From: CAZPKH01 sp964587165
GTDB taxonomy: Bacteria > Bacteroidota > Bacteroidia > Bacteroidales > Muribaculaceae
Reading direction: 5' to 3'
DNA length: 64,000 bases
NCBI GenBank assembly: GCA_964587165.1
Contig: CAZPKH010000005.1
Coordinates: 1 to 64,000 of the forward strand
Positions 43,755 through 54,300 of the stretch are shown here, piece after piece; position 1 is the stretch's first letter; every line of letters begins with the position of its first letter. Made by a program: the position numbers and the translations under genes. The notes beneath the pieces are model-generated. The model made no database searches and was not told the DNA's origin. It saw only the letters and a list, made by a program, of their open reading frames with translations.

Positions 43755-45224
43755 TCAGAATCGGGTGTACAGGAAAGCATTGTTTGTTGCGCCGACAAGC
43801 AATGTAATGCTTGCGAGCAATATAATTATCGAGGCCAAAGCACGAAAAGCGTATACGGTGACGGCGCCGCCGGTTTTGCCCGGACGAATCATCATCCTCT
43901 CGATGCCTTCGGCCACTTTGCTCCTTACGGGCATACAAAGTATTATGGCGGCTACCCAAAGCCAGATATTGTCGACAAGCAGGCTCTCGACATCAAACGG
44001 CAATCCCTGAGAGCGACCCATGCCGAAGAATGCATGGAAGAATCGCCACATGCGCCCCATGTCGTCAAAATAGAATAGTGCCCACCCGATCACGATCAGC
44101 AGTATGCTGTAGATGTGAAGCAGCAGAGCCGGTACCTTCCAGCGCAGCAGGGTGTATTTCTCGATCATGATGATCAAGCCGTAATATAATCCCCAGATTA
44201 TGAAATTCCAGCTTGCCCCGTGCCACATACCGGTCAGAAACCATACGGTCATGATATTGACAGGCTGATGGCGGCGGTTGCCTCCCATCGGTATATACAC
44301 GTAATCGCGGAAGAACGACCCTAAACTCATGTGCCAGCGGCGCCAGAACTCGGTCATCGACCGACATACGTACGGGTGATTAAAATTCTCGGGGAAATGA
44401 AATCCTACACTGCGGCCAAGTCCGATAGCCATGTCCGAGTAGCCGGAGAAGTCGAAATAGATCTGCAATGTAAAGGCGAATATGCCTACCCAAGCACCGG
44501 CAGTAGAAAGGTAGAACAACTGTCCCCCCAACAGCTCGGTGGCTATTTCGCCAAGGATATTGGCGAATATCACCTTTTTGGCGAGTCCGATTAAAAACCT
44601 GTAGCTTCCTCTTGAAATATCCTCTGCATCGGTGCTTCGGTAGTTTATCTCCTCGGCTATAGTGCCGTATCTCACGATCGGGCCGGCAATGAGCTGAGGG
44701 AACATTGCGATGTAAAGCAGCAGATCCATGAAGTTTCGCTGCACGGGTGCGTCCTTGCGGTGCACGTCGATCAGATAAGATATTGATTGGAAGATATAGA
44801 AGCTTATACCTATCGGGAGCGCAATATTCGGCACAGGCACCGGCATTCCGATCTGCGACAGGCTCTCGGCGAAAAATCCGAGATATTTGAAGCTGCCCAG
44901 TATCATCAGGTCGAGCACCACGCCTGCAAAAAGCCACGCTTTCGATCCCTTGGCAGTAGTGGCCTTGGCGATACCCAAGCCGCAGAAATAATTTATGATC
45001 ACTGCAGCAATCATCAGCAGTATATAGATCGGCTCGCCCCATGAATAAAACAGTACGGAGAAAATCAGCAGCGAGATGTTGCGCAGCAGCATCGGCTTAT
45101 CGACAGACGTGCCTGTGGCCCGGGCGCGGCGGATGCGGTAACGGTCAATATAATGACCTGCTACATAGGTGATAATGAAGAAAGGTAGAAAGACGAATAT
45201 GAAAAGGAGATCTGAAAATACCAT
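43755..45224 (-). CDS. MBOAT-family membrane-bound O-acyltransferase (AlgI-like)
   Basis: A 489-residue membrane protein with about ten or more helices and the MBOAT signature: SMTEFWRRWHMSLGSFFRDYVYIPMGG (about 293-319) and the catalytic His in TGMWHGASWNFIIWG (about 334-348). AlgI-type enzymes pass acetyl groups across the inner membrane to polysaccharide or cell-wall acceptors. It is followed by the DHHW gene, the usual partner. The acceptor glycan cannot be named: no polysaccharide synthesis genes lie adjacent. Promoter at 45288-45322. Confidence 0.94.
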   Translation of the reverse strand: MVFSDLLFIFVFLPFFIITYVAGHYIDRYRIRRARATGTSVDKPMLLRNISLLIFSVLFYSWGEPIYILLMIAAVIINYFCGLGIAKATTAKGSKAWLFAGVVLDLMILGSFKYLGFFAESLSQIGMPVPVPNIALPIGISFYIFQSISYLIDVHRKDAPVQRNFMDLLLYIAMFPQLIAGPIVRYGTIAEEINYRSTDAEDISRGSYRFLIGLAKKVIFANILGEIATELLGGQLFYLSTAGAWVGIFAFTLQIYFDFSGYSDMAIGLGRSVGFHFPENFNHPYVCRSMTEFWRRWHMSLGSFFRDYVYIPMGGNRRHQPVNIMTVWFLTGMWHGASWNFIIWGLYYGLIIMIEKYTLLRWKVPALLLHIYSILLIVIGWALFYFDDMGRMWRFFHAFFGMGRSQGLPFDVESLLVDNIWLWVAAIILCMPVRSKVAEGIERMMIRPGKTGGAVTVYAFRALASIIILLASITLLVGATNNAFLYTRF

Positions 45225-45287
45225 TGCAAATATATTGCTCTTTTACGATAACCTGCACAGTGACAGGTGATATTGACAATCAGGGTG

Positions 45288-45322
45288 CAAATTTAAGCAT
45301 TTTATTTGGATAATGATGCAAA
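45288..45322 (-). promoter_or_regulatory. Promoter of the MBOAT-DHHW operon
   Basis: Minus strand: TTTG (45319-45322), a 23-base spacer, TAAATTTG (45288-45295). It directly follows the RND operon terminator, and the two partly share bases. Confidence 0.52.
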
Positions 45323-45351
45323 AGCTCCCGCCGGCGATGCGCGGCGGGAGC
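45321..45351 (-). terminator. Intrinsic terminator of the RND efflux operon
   Basis: GCTCCCGCCG (45324-45333) pairs perfectly with CGGCGGGAGC (45342-45351). On the minus strand it is followed by TTTTGCAT. It lies just after the permease stop. Confidence 0.85.
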
Positions 45352-45374
45352 AAGTGTAGGGGGGACGGCGGGGG

Positions 45375-48300
45375 TCAGACTTCGGAGGCGTCGGCCGATT
45401 GCTGAGCAGCCGAGGGAGGGGGAGTGGTGGGGATAGTAGACGGACGCAGACGCTCCTTGATGCGGGTCATCAGCTCCCAGAAGTTGGGCACGAACAGGGT
45501 GCCGAATACTGCGTTCATGGCCATTCCGAACACTACTGCCGCGCCGATGGCTACACGGCTTGCCGCGCCGGCTCCGGTGGCGAATAGCATCGGCATTACG
45601 CCGAATATGAACGCCAGGGCCGTCATCATGATCGGGCGGAAGCGCACCACGCCGGCATCTTCGGCGGCCTCGCGTATCGGTAGCCCGGTCTTGCGGTAGT
45701 CGATGGCGTACTCCACGATCAGAATGGCGTTTTTAGCCGACAGACCCAGCAGCAGGATCAATCCGATCTGCGAGTAAACCGACACCGACTGCCCCATCAC
45801 TATGCACCCGAGCACCACGCCGAGCACAGCCATAGGCATCGACAGCACGACGGCTATAGGGTCGCTCCAGCTCTCGTACTGAGCGGCAAGGAAGAGTATC
45901 GTAAGGATGATGGCGAAGATGAATACGGCCGAGATCGTCGTGCCGGCCTGTGTCTCCTGATACGCTTCGCCGGTCCAGGCGTACGAATAATTTTCGCCGA
46001 GGTTTTTGGTCACTATATCCTCCATTATCTTGATCGCCTCCGACGAGCTTGTGCCGTGGGCCGGGATAGCTGTTACGGCGGCCGTGCCGTACATATTGTA
46101 GCGCTGTGCTGTCGGTTCGCCCATGATCGGTTTGATCTGTGCGAAGGTGGTGAAGGGCACCATGTCGCCCTTATCGTTTGGCACGGCGAGCTTCATGATA
46201 TCCTCGACGTTGGCGCGCGAGAGGGCGTCGCCTGCTATGGTCACCTGAAATACTCGTCCGAACTCAATGAACTGGCCCGTATAGTTGCTGCCGGTGAAGG
46301 CCGACAGGGTGGAGTATACGTTGTTGAGGTCGAGCCCCTGCAGCTCCACTCGGTCGCGGTCTATAGAGAGTTGATATTGAGGCACAACGCCCTGATATTG
46401 AGTGTTGATGGATGCGATGCGAGGATCTTCGGCAGCGGCACTCTTAATCTGGTCGATAGCCTTGACCATCTGCTCGGGGCCGAGGTTGTTGATGTCAAGA
46501 AGCTGCATCTCCAGACCCGATGTCGCTCCCAGGCCGGGTATCGACGGCGGGTTGACGGCAAAGAATACCACCTCCTGAAGCGAGTTGCCGATAGCGTTGC
46601 AGCGGTCGATGATATTGTTGATGTTGCCCGACTTCCCTTTGCGCTCGCTCCACGGCTTGAGGGTGACAAACATCGAGCCGCAATCGGAGGTATTGCCTCC
46701 GCCCATCATCGACATACCGTTGATGAGCATGATATTCTCGATCTCGGGTATCTCGCGGCGCATCATCGATGCTATCGAGTCGGTGGCCCGCTCGGTGCGC
46801 TCAAGCGACGCGCCTTGCGGCAGCTGCACGGAGCACATGAAGTAGCCCATATCTTCCGACGGGATATAGCTCGACGGTAGCTTCAAGAATCCCCAGAAAG
46901 CCACGCCCGCTATCACTACAAAGGCTGTCAAGGCTCGGCCGGGGTGGGCGAGCATGGTGTGGATACACCGTTTGTAGAAGCTGAGGGTTGCGTTGTAGCC
47001 GGCGTTAAACCACCTGTATATGAAGAAATTTGACGGTTTGCGCGGCTTCAGGAACAGAGCACACATAGCCGGAGTGAAAGTCAGTGCGTTGAAGCCAGAG
47101 AACGCCGTGGAAATGGCTATTGTGAGTGCAAACTGTTTGTACAACTGGCCGGTGATACCCGAGATGAAAGCCGTAGGGAGGAATACCGACAGAAGCACAA
47201 GCACCTCTCCGACCACCGGGCCCGTGAGCTCGCTCATAGCCTTCTCGGCAGCCTGCCGCGGCGTCAGTTTCCCTTTGTCGAGCAGTCGGGCGCAATCCTC
47301 CACCACCACTATGGCATCGTCGACCACAATCGCTATGGCCAGCACGAGGCCGAAGAGTGTCAGGGTGTTGATGGTGAACCCGAGCAGCTTCATCACGGCA
47401 AACGTGGCTATAAGCGATACGGGTATGGTGAGCATAGGGATGATCACCGAACGCCAGTTCTGCAGGAAGAGCAACAGCACTACAAGCACGATGAGCGAAG
47501 TCTCGACGAAGGTGCGCACCACCTCGTCGATCGATGCATTGACAAACGTTGTGGAGTCCATCACCACCTTGTAGTGCACACCGGGCGGGAAGTATTGCGC
47601 CAGGCGGTCGAGCTCGGCACGTGCGCCTTTAGCCACCTCAAGGGCATTGGCACCCGGAAGCTGGCGTATACCGATCAGAGCGCTCGGCTCGCCGTTCACC
47701 TTATTGGATGAGGAGTATGTCTGAGCGCCGAGGTCGACGGTGCCGAGATCGCCCACACGGAGTATGCCGGTATTGTCTGAACGCACGATGATGTCGGCAA
47801 ACTGCCGCGCCGTGGCGAGCTGCCCGTCGGCCGTCAGGGTGTATTCAAACGCCATATTGTTGTCGTTGGGCTCGGCACCTACCGAACCGGCCGACACTAC
47901 CACATTCTGGCTCTCGATGGCCTGCTGCACCTGCTGTGGCGATATATTGAAAGCACGCATCTTCTCCGGGTCGAGCCATACGCGCATCGAGTAGCTGCCG
48001 CCACCGAAAGCGTCGGCCGCTCCGACACCCTCCACTCGTGTCAGCGGCTCGGTGATGTTCATATTGGCATAGTTGGTGAGGAAGAGTGCATCGTACGGAT
48101 GCTCCTTATCACCCTCAAGGCTGACGAAGAGCACGATGTTCGACGACTCCTTGTTGATCGACAGTCCCTGCTGCTTTACGCTCTCGGGGAGCGTGGCTTC
48201 GGCAGCGCTGACGCGATTCTGCACATCGACGGCTGCGATGTCGATGTCGGTGCCGTTCTTGAATGTGATCTGAAGATTATACGAGCCGTCGGCTCCGGAA

Positions 48301-48545
48301 GTAGAGCTCATATAGAGCATACCCTCCACACCGTTTACCTGAGTCTCGATAGGCACGCCCACAGAGCGCGCCACTGTAGCGGCGTTGGCTCCGGGGTATG
48401 AAGCCGATACGCTCACTGTCGGCGGGGTGATGTCGGGAAATTGTGCCACCGGGAGATCGCTCACCGTGACCAGGCCGACTATCACCATGAGGATGGCGAT
48501 GACGGTGGCAAATATCGGGCGGTCGATGAAGAATTTGGAGAACAT
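45375..48545 (-). CDS. RND multidrug efflux permease, HAE-1 family
   Basis: A 1056-residue inner-membrane proton/drug antiporter of the AcrB/MexB type with 12 membrane helices and two large periplasmic loops. It starts MFSKFFIDRPIFATVIAI, as typical. Helix 4 has IAIVVDDAIVVVEDCARLL with the proton-relay Asp pair. GLSAKNAILIVEYAIDY holds the helix 10 Lys, and the C-terminal FRPIMMTALAFIFGVMPM motif is intact. It is third and last in the operon (outer-membrane factor, adaptor, permease). The C-terminal tail (about 30 residues) is Pro/Ser-rich. Substrates are unknown. Confidence 0.97.
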   Translation of the reverse strand: MFSKFFIDRPIFATVIAILMVIVGLVTVSDLPVAQFPDITPPTVSVSASYPGANAATVARSVGVPIETQVNGVEGMLYMSSTSGADGSYNLQITFKNGTDIDIAAVDVQNRVSAAEATLPESVKQQGLSINKESSNIVLFVSLEGDKEHPYDALFLTNYANMNITEPLTRVEGVGAADAFGGGSYSMRVWLDPEKMRAFNISPQQVQQAIESQNVVVSAGSVGAEPNDNNMAFEYTLTADGQLATARQFADIIVRSDNTGILRVGDLGTVDLGAQTYSSSNKVNGEPSALIGIRQLPGANALEVAKGARAELDRLAQYFPPGVHYKVVMDSTTFVNASIDEVVRTFVETSLIVLVVLLLFLQNWRSVIIPMLTIPVSLIATFAVMKLLGFTINTLTLFGLVLAIAIVVDDAIVVVEDCARLLDKGKLTPRQAAEKAMSELTGPVVGEVLVLLSVFLPTAFISGITGQLYKQFALTIAISTAFSGFNALTFTPAMCALFLKPRKPSNFFIYRWFNAGYNATLSFYKRCIHTMLAHPGRALTAFVVIAGVAFWGFLKLPSSYIPSEDMGYFMCSVQLPQGASLERTERATDSIASMMRREIPEIENIMLINGMSMMGGGNTSDCGSMFVTLKPWSERKGKSGNINNIIDRCNAIGNSLQEVVFFAVNPPSIPGLGATSGLEMQLLDINNLGPEQMVKAIDQIKSAAAEDPRIASINTQYQGVVPQYQLSIDRDRVELQGLDLNNVYSTLSAFTGSNYTGQFIEFGRVFQVTIAGDALSRANVEDIMKLAVPNDKGDMVPFTTFAQIKPIMGEPTAQRYNMYGTAAVTAIPAHGTSSSEAIKIMEDIVTKNLGENYSYAWTGEAYQETQAGTTISAVFIFAIILTILFLAAQYESWSDPIAVVLSMPMAVLGVVLGCIVMGQSVSVYSQIGLILLLGLSAKNAILIVEYAIDYRKTGLPIREAAEDAGVVRFRPIMMTALAFIFGVMPMLFATGAGAASRVAIGAAVVFGMAMNAVFGTLFVPNFWELMTRIKERLRPSTIPTTPPPSAAQQSADASEV

Positions 48546-48554
48546 AGGGCAGCG

Positions 48555-49667
48555 TTATTTTGTCATTACCGGTTTTACGGTCATACCGTCGCGCACTTTG
48601 AGCATGGCCGATGTGACATATCGTGTGCTGGGAGTGATACCCTTTGTGACGAGTCGGAGCGAGTCGTGATACAGGTCGCCTGTCTCGATGGGGGTATATA
48701 CGATGCGGTCGGAGTCGTTCACGGTGTAGAGATACGATCCCTGCTGGTCCTTGCTGATAGAGGCGTCGCGCACCATCACGGCGTGGCGCTCGGTGGCGTA
48801 GGGGAACATTGCTGTGACATACATCGAGTTTTTAAGCTCGCGGTGGCTGTTGTCCACCATACCTTTGAGGGTGATCGTACCTGTGGAGCGCGATACCGTG
48901 GGGTCGACGTAGTAGAGGTGAGCCGAATATTCGTGCTGCAGCGGAGCCTGGAATTTCAGGGGCACATAGAGCGATGTGTCGTTCTGCACCTTCAGGATGG
49001 CGTCGTACTCCGATCCTTCGATCGAGAAAACGGCCACCATGTAGTCGTCGTTGTAGATCGTGGCGAGCGTGACGGGCTGCCCGGCACCGGCCACATAGCT
49101 TCCGGGGTCGAGCGAGGCCGAGGTGATATATCCGTCCTCGGCGGCACGTATGGTGCAATATCCTAAATTGGTCTGGGCAGTCGAGAGGGCGGCGCGGGCG
49201 TTCACAATATCGGCCTGCGCTTTCTCCATGTTCGATTTAGCCTGTATCACATCCATCTGCGACACGGCATCGGCCTCAAGCGCTTTCTGCATGGCAGCAT
49301 ACTGCTTGGAGTAATACTCGTAGGATGCCTGGGCGGTGGAGAGCTGTGCCTGCGCTTCGCTCACCTGGTTCCGGTATAGCGTCGGGTCGATGCGGAAGAG
49401 CACCTGCCCTTTGCGCACGAACGCCCCGGAGGCGTAATCTTTGGAGAGAAGTTTGCCGTTTACCTGGCATACTACATCGACCGTCGAGTGGGCCGATAGA
49501 AATCCGGGGTATGAGTGATAGAGGGTCACTGAGTCGACCACCGGCTGAGCCACCGAGACCTCCATAGGCCCCTCGGCGGCGGTTTTGTTGCTGTCGGAGC
49601 ATCCTGCGGCTGTCGCGGCGATAGCTGCGGCCACGGTTGCGATGGTGAGATAGCGGAGGGGAAGCAT
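48555..49667 (-). CDS. RND efflux periplasmic adaptor (membrane fusion protein), lipoprotein
   Basis: A 370-residue adaptor with a lipoprotein signal (ATAAGC, Cys23). It has a lipoyl/barrel-sandwich domain split around YPGFLSAHSTVDVVCQVNGKL and ITSASLDPGSYV, an alpha-helical hairpin (about 100-170), a beta-barrel and a membrane-proximal domain. It links the RND pump to the TolC-like channel. It is second in the operon, 9 bp before the permease gene and about 45 bp after the outer-membrane factor gene. Confidence 0.96.
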   Translation of the reverse strand: MLPLRYLTIATVAAAIAATAAGCSDSNKTAAEGPMEVSVAQPVVDSVTLYHSYPGFLSAHSTVDVVCQVNGKLLSKDYASGAFVRKGQVLFRIDPTLYRNQVSEAQAQLSTAQASYEYYSKQYAAMQKALEADAVSQMDVIQAKSNMEKAQADIVNARAALSTAQTNLGYCTIRAAEDGYITSASLDPGSYVAGAGQPVTLATIYNDDYMVAVFSIEGSEYDAILKVQNDTSLYVPLKFQAPLQHEYSAHLYYVDPTVSRSTGTITLKGMVDNSHRELKNSMYVTAMFPYATERHAVMVRDASISKDQQGSYLYTVNDSDRIVYTPIETGDLYHDSLRLVTKGITPSTRYVTSAMLKVRDGMTVKPVMTK

Positions 49668-49712
49668 ATTCTATTCTTTTAATTGTTGTTGGAGTGATAT
49701 ATCAGAAGCGCA

Positions 49713-51122
49713 TCAGAGCGACCATCCGCCGCCGAGCGATTTGTAAATGTTGACGAGCGACTTCAGAGCCGATCCGCGTGCCGAGACGAGGCTGTTCTGG
49801 TAGGTGAGGAGGTTCATCTGCGCGTCGACCACATTCGAGAATGCCGAGAGTGAGTTTTTATAGAGATCGACCGACAGATCGAGCGACTTCTGCGACTGCT
49901 CGACGGTGCTTTCGAGCATACTTATGTTTGAGAGCGAGCCGCCGTAGGTGATTATGGCGTTGTCGACCTCCTCGACAGCCTGCTGCAGCGTGAGATTGTA
50001 GCTGTCGATGTCGGCCTGCAGCTGCTCGCGGGCAGAGGCGACAGCCGCACGGCGAGAGAATCCGTCGAAGAGAGTCCACGACAGCCGCGGAGCTATCGAG
50101 TAGTTGAACGAGCGGCCGGTCATCATGTCGTCCAGACGGTGTGCCGACGTGCCTATGGAGCCGTCGATGGTGAGCGAGGGGAGGAAATCTTTCTTGGCCA
50201 CACCGATAGCTGCGGCATCGGCAGCAAGACGTGCTTCGGCGGCAATCACGTCGGGACGGCGGCGCAGCAGATCGGCCGGCACGCCAATACCTACGAGGTG
50301 AAATATGCCGGGCATCGGCCGCGGAGCCAGCAGGGATGCCACCTGAGCGTTTTCGGCGGGGAATGATCCGGTGAGCACCATTATAGAGTTGGCCGTCGTC
50401 TTGATCGATGCTTCAAGCGGCGGTATGGTGGCTTTTGTGGAGTAGACCACTACGCGGGCTTGCGTTACATCGAGCATCGATGCCAGTCCTGCCTCGTGGC
50501 GAGCTTCGGTCATGTGCAGTATATGTTCCTGAGATGCTATGTGCGAATTTGCCACATCAAGCTGAGCCTGGAGGGTGCGCAGCGATATGTAAGCGTTGGC
50601 TATCGAGGCTGCGAGCGATACATGCACACCGGCCATCTCGGCGCGGCTCACCTCGATTGATGCTTTCTGCTCCTTCACCTTCGAGCCTATCTTTCCGAAT
50701 ATGTCGGCTTCCCAGCTCATCGTTGCGCCGAGGCTGAAATAGCTTGAAGTGGAAGCCGGGACAGTGGGCGACGAAACGGCGCCCGAGCTCCGCTGGCGCG
50801 ACCATCCGGCCTGCACACCCACGTTCGGGTAATAGGCCGAGCGCACCATCTCGAGCTGACGCTCTGCTATGGCAATGCGGCGCACAGCTGCCGCCACATC
50901 GTAGCTGTGCTCCATACCGATGGCTATAAGCGAGTCGAGAGCCTGATCGTCGAAGTTGTGCCACCATGCGTCGTCGTCGGGCGATGCCGGGTTGAAATGC
51001 TCGTCGTAGCTCCATGCTTGGGGTATAGAGTCGGCCACAGTGCCTTGCGGCGCGGAGTATGTCTGCGCTCCGGCTGCTGCTGCCACGGCAAGCGCTGATA
51101 CAAAAAGTAGTCCTCTTCTCAT
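49713..51122 (-). CDS. TolC-family outer-membrane efflux channel
   Basis: A 469-residue outer-membrane factor. The signal peptide (MRRGLLFVSALAVAAAAGAQ) has no lipobox, unlike many NodT-type relatives. Two repeated OEP domains follow, with the expected long helices (about 85-230 and 290-460) and the GVPADLLRRRPDVIAAEARLAAD motif characteristic of RND-linked factors. The start at 51122 is selected for its signal peptide over an ATG 13 codons earlier. It is the first gene of the operon. Confidence 0.95.
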   Translation of the reverse strand: MRRGLLFVSALAVAAAAGAQTYSAPQGTVADSIPQAWSYDEHFNPASPDDDAWWHNFDDQALDSLIAIGMEHSYDVAAAVRRIAIAERQLEMVRSAYYPNVGVQAGWSRQRSSGAVSSPTVPASTSSYFSLGATMSWEADIFGKIGSKVKEQKASIEVSRAEMAGVHVSLAASIANAYISLRTLQAQLDVANSHIASQEHILHMTEARHEAGLASMLDVTQARVVVYSTKATIPPLEASIKTTANSIMVLTGSFPAENAQVASLLAPRPMPGIFHLVGIGVPADLLRRRPDVIAAEARLAADAAAIGVAKKDFLPSLTIDGSIGTSAHRLDDMMTGRSFNYSIAPRLSWTLFDGFSRRAAVASAREQLQADIDSYNLTLQQAVEEVDNAIITYGGSLSNISMLESTVEQSQKSLDLSVDLYKNSLSAFSNVVDAQMNLLTYQNSLVSARGSALKSLVNIYKSLGGGWSL

Positions 51123-51224
51123 TTGTAAAATAGTTGGTGCAGTGTGTGCGGGACATCCCAAAGCCCGCAGTTATCTATATGTATAACCACCAAAACCCTC
51201 CGCAGGTTTTTGCTATAGCGACTG

Positions 51225-51243
51225 TGTTTAACTAAATTTAACA
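51225..51243. promoter_or_regulatory. Candidate operator upstream of the RND efflux operon
   Basis: TGTTTAA-CTAAA-TTTAACA is a 19-bp imperfect palindrome (one mismatch per arm) about 100 bp upstream of the efflux operon start. No regulator gene is adjacent, so the binding protein is unknown. Confidence 0.35.
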
Positions 51244-51250
51244 GACGCAA

Positions 51251-51288
51251 ATCGGGGTCGCTCCCGCTTGCTGCGGTGCGACCCCGAT
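51251..51288 (-). terminator. Hairpin terminator of the adhesin gene
   Basis: ATCGGGGTCGC (51251-51261) pairs perfectly with GCGACCCCGAT (51278-51288) with a 16-base loop, 23 bp after the adhesin stop. On the minus strand only a short TTT follows. Confidence 0.68.
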
Positions 51289-51310
51289 GGGTGAGATTTA
51301 TGGTATTATT

Positions 51311-54300
51311 TTATTTTACCATGACTTTGCGGGCGCGGTTGCCTTCGGTGACGATGTAGATGCGACCGGCAGCCGGGTTGTTGACGCGCACACCCTGCAG
51401 GTTGTAGAATGTAGCGTTGGCAGCCTCTTCGGCGGAGATGGTCTCGATGCCGGTGGTGATGCTCCACTTGTTGGAGAGAGCCGATTCACCCTCGACATAA
51501 ACAGCTGTCACGTAGTAGTCGTAGGTCACGCCTGCCTCGACAGTGGTGTCGGTGTAGTTGGTGCCGCTTACGAGCTCGGTGTTGAGCTTGATACCGTTGC
51601 GGTATACATTGTAGCCTGCGAGATCGACCTTGCCGGGCGATGCCAGGAACGAGAAGTCGTCTACCAGCAGTGCGAAGCGGTCGTCGGAGATCACGTGGAT
51701 AGCGAAGTATTTCACATCGGCGTCGAGGTCGAAGGTGTACTCTGTCCACTCCTCACCGGGGTTGATCACAGAGCCTACGCGAACGAAGTCGGCCGGAGCT
51801 TTGCCGGTGGTCGACACCATGAACTCAAACTCCTCGGCGCCGTACTGTACGGTGAGCGAGCGTGCCCAGAAGCTGACGGTCTGAGCTTCGCCGGCGAGAG
51901 CGGGCGAGATCATCCAGTCGTCGCACAGACCCGACACTGCATTGAAGCAAGCGAATACTTTGTCGCCCGAGTGTGTGATGTCAAGGTCGAGGGTTGTGCC
52001 GTTGAGCACACGGAATGCCGAGGCCTCGCCGTTGTCGGGGAAGCGGAGTTCGGCAGCATCCCAGAGGTAGGTATTCTGGCCGTCGCCGTCGATGAAGGTC
52101 CAGTCGCCGGCCTGATCTATTACCCAGTCGTCGTAATCTTCAGCGCCGTCGTTTATCTGAGTGGCTGCTGTGTCGATAGCGGGAGCTGTCCAGGAGAGGT
52201 CGACTGCGCCGTTGTTCTCCTCGCCTTTGAGCTCGGTGGCTACGGGGAGCGAGGGCTGTATCACGGCAACGGTGATAGTCTCGGAAGCATTGTTGGTCAG
52301 GTCGTCGTCGGCAGCGGCTGTCACTTTGGCCTGGAGTGTCACTTCGTCGGCAGTGAATACGTCGGTGGGCACTGCGAAAGTGAGAGTCTTCGAGGCACCT
52401 GCCGCGAGGCCGGCCTCTTCGGTGTTCTCAAACTCTTCGCCGTCGACGAGCAGCGATACCGAGTAAGCATCGGCGTTGTTGGCACCGTTGTTCACCACGG
52501 TAGCCGATACGAGGATCTCGGAGCCGGCCTGTACGTTCGACGGAGCAGAGATCTTGTCGAGAGCCAGGTCGTTGTCGAGCAGGTTGCCGATATAGAGGTT
52601 GTCGAGGCAGAGCACGGCGTCATACGCGTTGCAGGTGGCGCGGATACCTACCTGAGCGTTTTCGGCAGCATAGTCGGCCAGCGAAACTGTCACGGGAGCC
52701 CATGTGGTGGTGTTCACCGAGTTTGAAACGATAGGATCGCCCACGGCTATCTCCTCACCGTCGATCACGACGACGGGCTGCATAGTGTAGCTTGCACCCG
52801 AGGTGGGGAAGAAGTAGAACTTGAATACTGTCTGGTCGGTAGCACCCGAGAGGTCGATCTTACCCGAGAGGAATGCTGCTGAAGCACCTGCGCCGGTCGT
52901 CGAGGGGTTGTAGGCGAGCATGCCGCCGTCGGTATCCATCGGCTCGCATTCGGGGGTATTGCAGCCGGTAGCGATGGTCCAGCCGCTTGTGCCGGAAGTC
53001 ATCCAGTTGTATGAGAGCTTGCCGGCGGCAAACGACTCTTTGACGGGCATAGCGTACGGCTTGCCGACAGGGATCATATCGGTGTAAGCGTAATTGCCGG
53101 CTGATGTGCTCTCGCCTGCGGCAGTCTCGGGAACGATAAAGTAGTATACGAAATCCTGCTCGCCGGCTTCTACGGCCTGGAAGGTGTATTCGCAACCGGC
53201 CGGATCGGCGGCGATATTGGAAACGATAGTGTTGGTATCTTCGTCGAGCAGCATGTATGTGATGGCAGAAGCGTCGAGCGGGTTGCCGTCAACGTCGGCC
53301 AGTGTCGGGGTCCACGATACTGTCACCTGGCCGGGTGTCGAAGTTTCGACGATAGCTACATTGACAGGAGCTGTGGCTTTGCGCGGGCCGATGAATACGT
53401 TGGCCAGGTATGAGCGGCCGGTGCCTTCGGCATTCGAAGCCACGATGGTGTAGCTTACGTCGGTGGGCTCGTCGGCGCTCACTTCGAGCGATACATTAGC
53501 GCCGGCAGCTACGCCTGTGAAGGTCTTGACAACGGCATCGTCGGCACTTACGGTGATATCGACGGTCGAAAGAGCGTCGCCGTTCACGGCTTTGACGGGA
53601 GCTTTGAATGTCAGCGTGCCCTCATTGCCGTTTGACGGAGCGCCGATATATTTCACGTCGGTCACTGCATCGGGAGCTTTTGCCGAGTAGGGAGCCGAGA
53701 TGCTCACTTCGCGTACGTTGAGGTAGTACATGTCGGCATCGGAGATACCGTGCACACCGATATAATAGTTGCCGGTGCTTCCGGGGTTGATAGTGCCGGT
53801 GTATTCCTCGTCCGCGGCAGTGGTGAGTTCGGTGGAGGCAATGATAGTTTCGGTCATTGCAGCGGCGGTAGCTGCGGTACCCATCTTCACCTCGAAGCGC
53901 TCGGGGAAAGATGTGCCCTGGCTTGAAGCGATGATAGTGAAGTCGTACGACTTGCCTGCTTCGAGCTTGACGGCCGGAAGAATCAACCAGTCGTCCATGT
54001 CAAGGTCGGCGTTATAGCTCATGCGGGCACCCTTTTCGGAGATGCTCCAGCTCTTGCCGTCGCCGTTGGCGTCGATGATGGTGAAGCCGTTGAGGTCGTC
54101 GTCGGAGGCGAACGAGTTGGTGTAGGGAGGCACGATAGCGCCGAACGATAATGCGTTAGACTCGGAGGCTGCCGACTCGGCATCGCCGGCCACGGCTACT
54201 ACCTGGTAGGATATATTCATCAGCGAAGCGGGTTCGTCGAATGCCACGCTGTAGGTTGTGCCGGTGATACCGGTCACGGGAGTGCCGTCGGGTGTACCGT

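Noticed and set aside
51287..52726. 479-codon plus-strand open frame opposite the adhesin gene
   Set aside because: Shadow frame; it crosses the adhesin terminator and lacks coding character.
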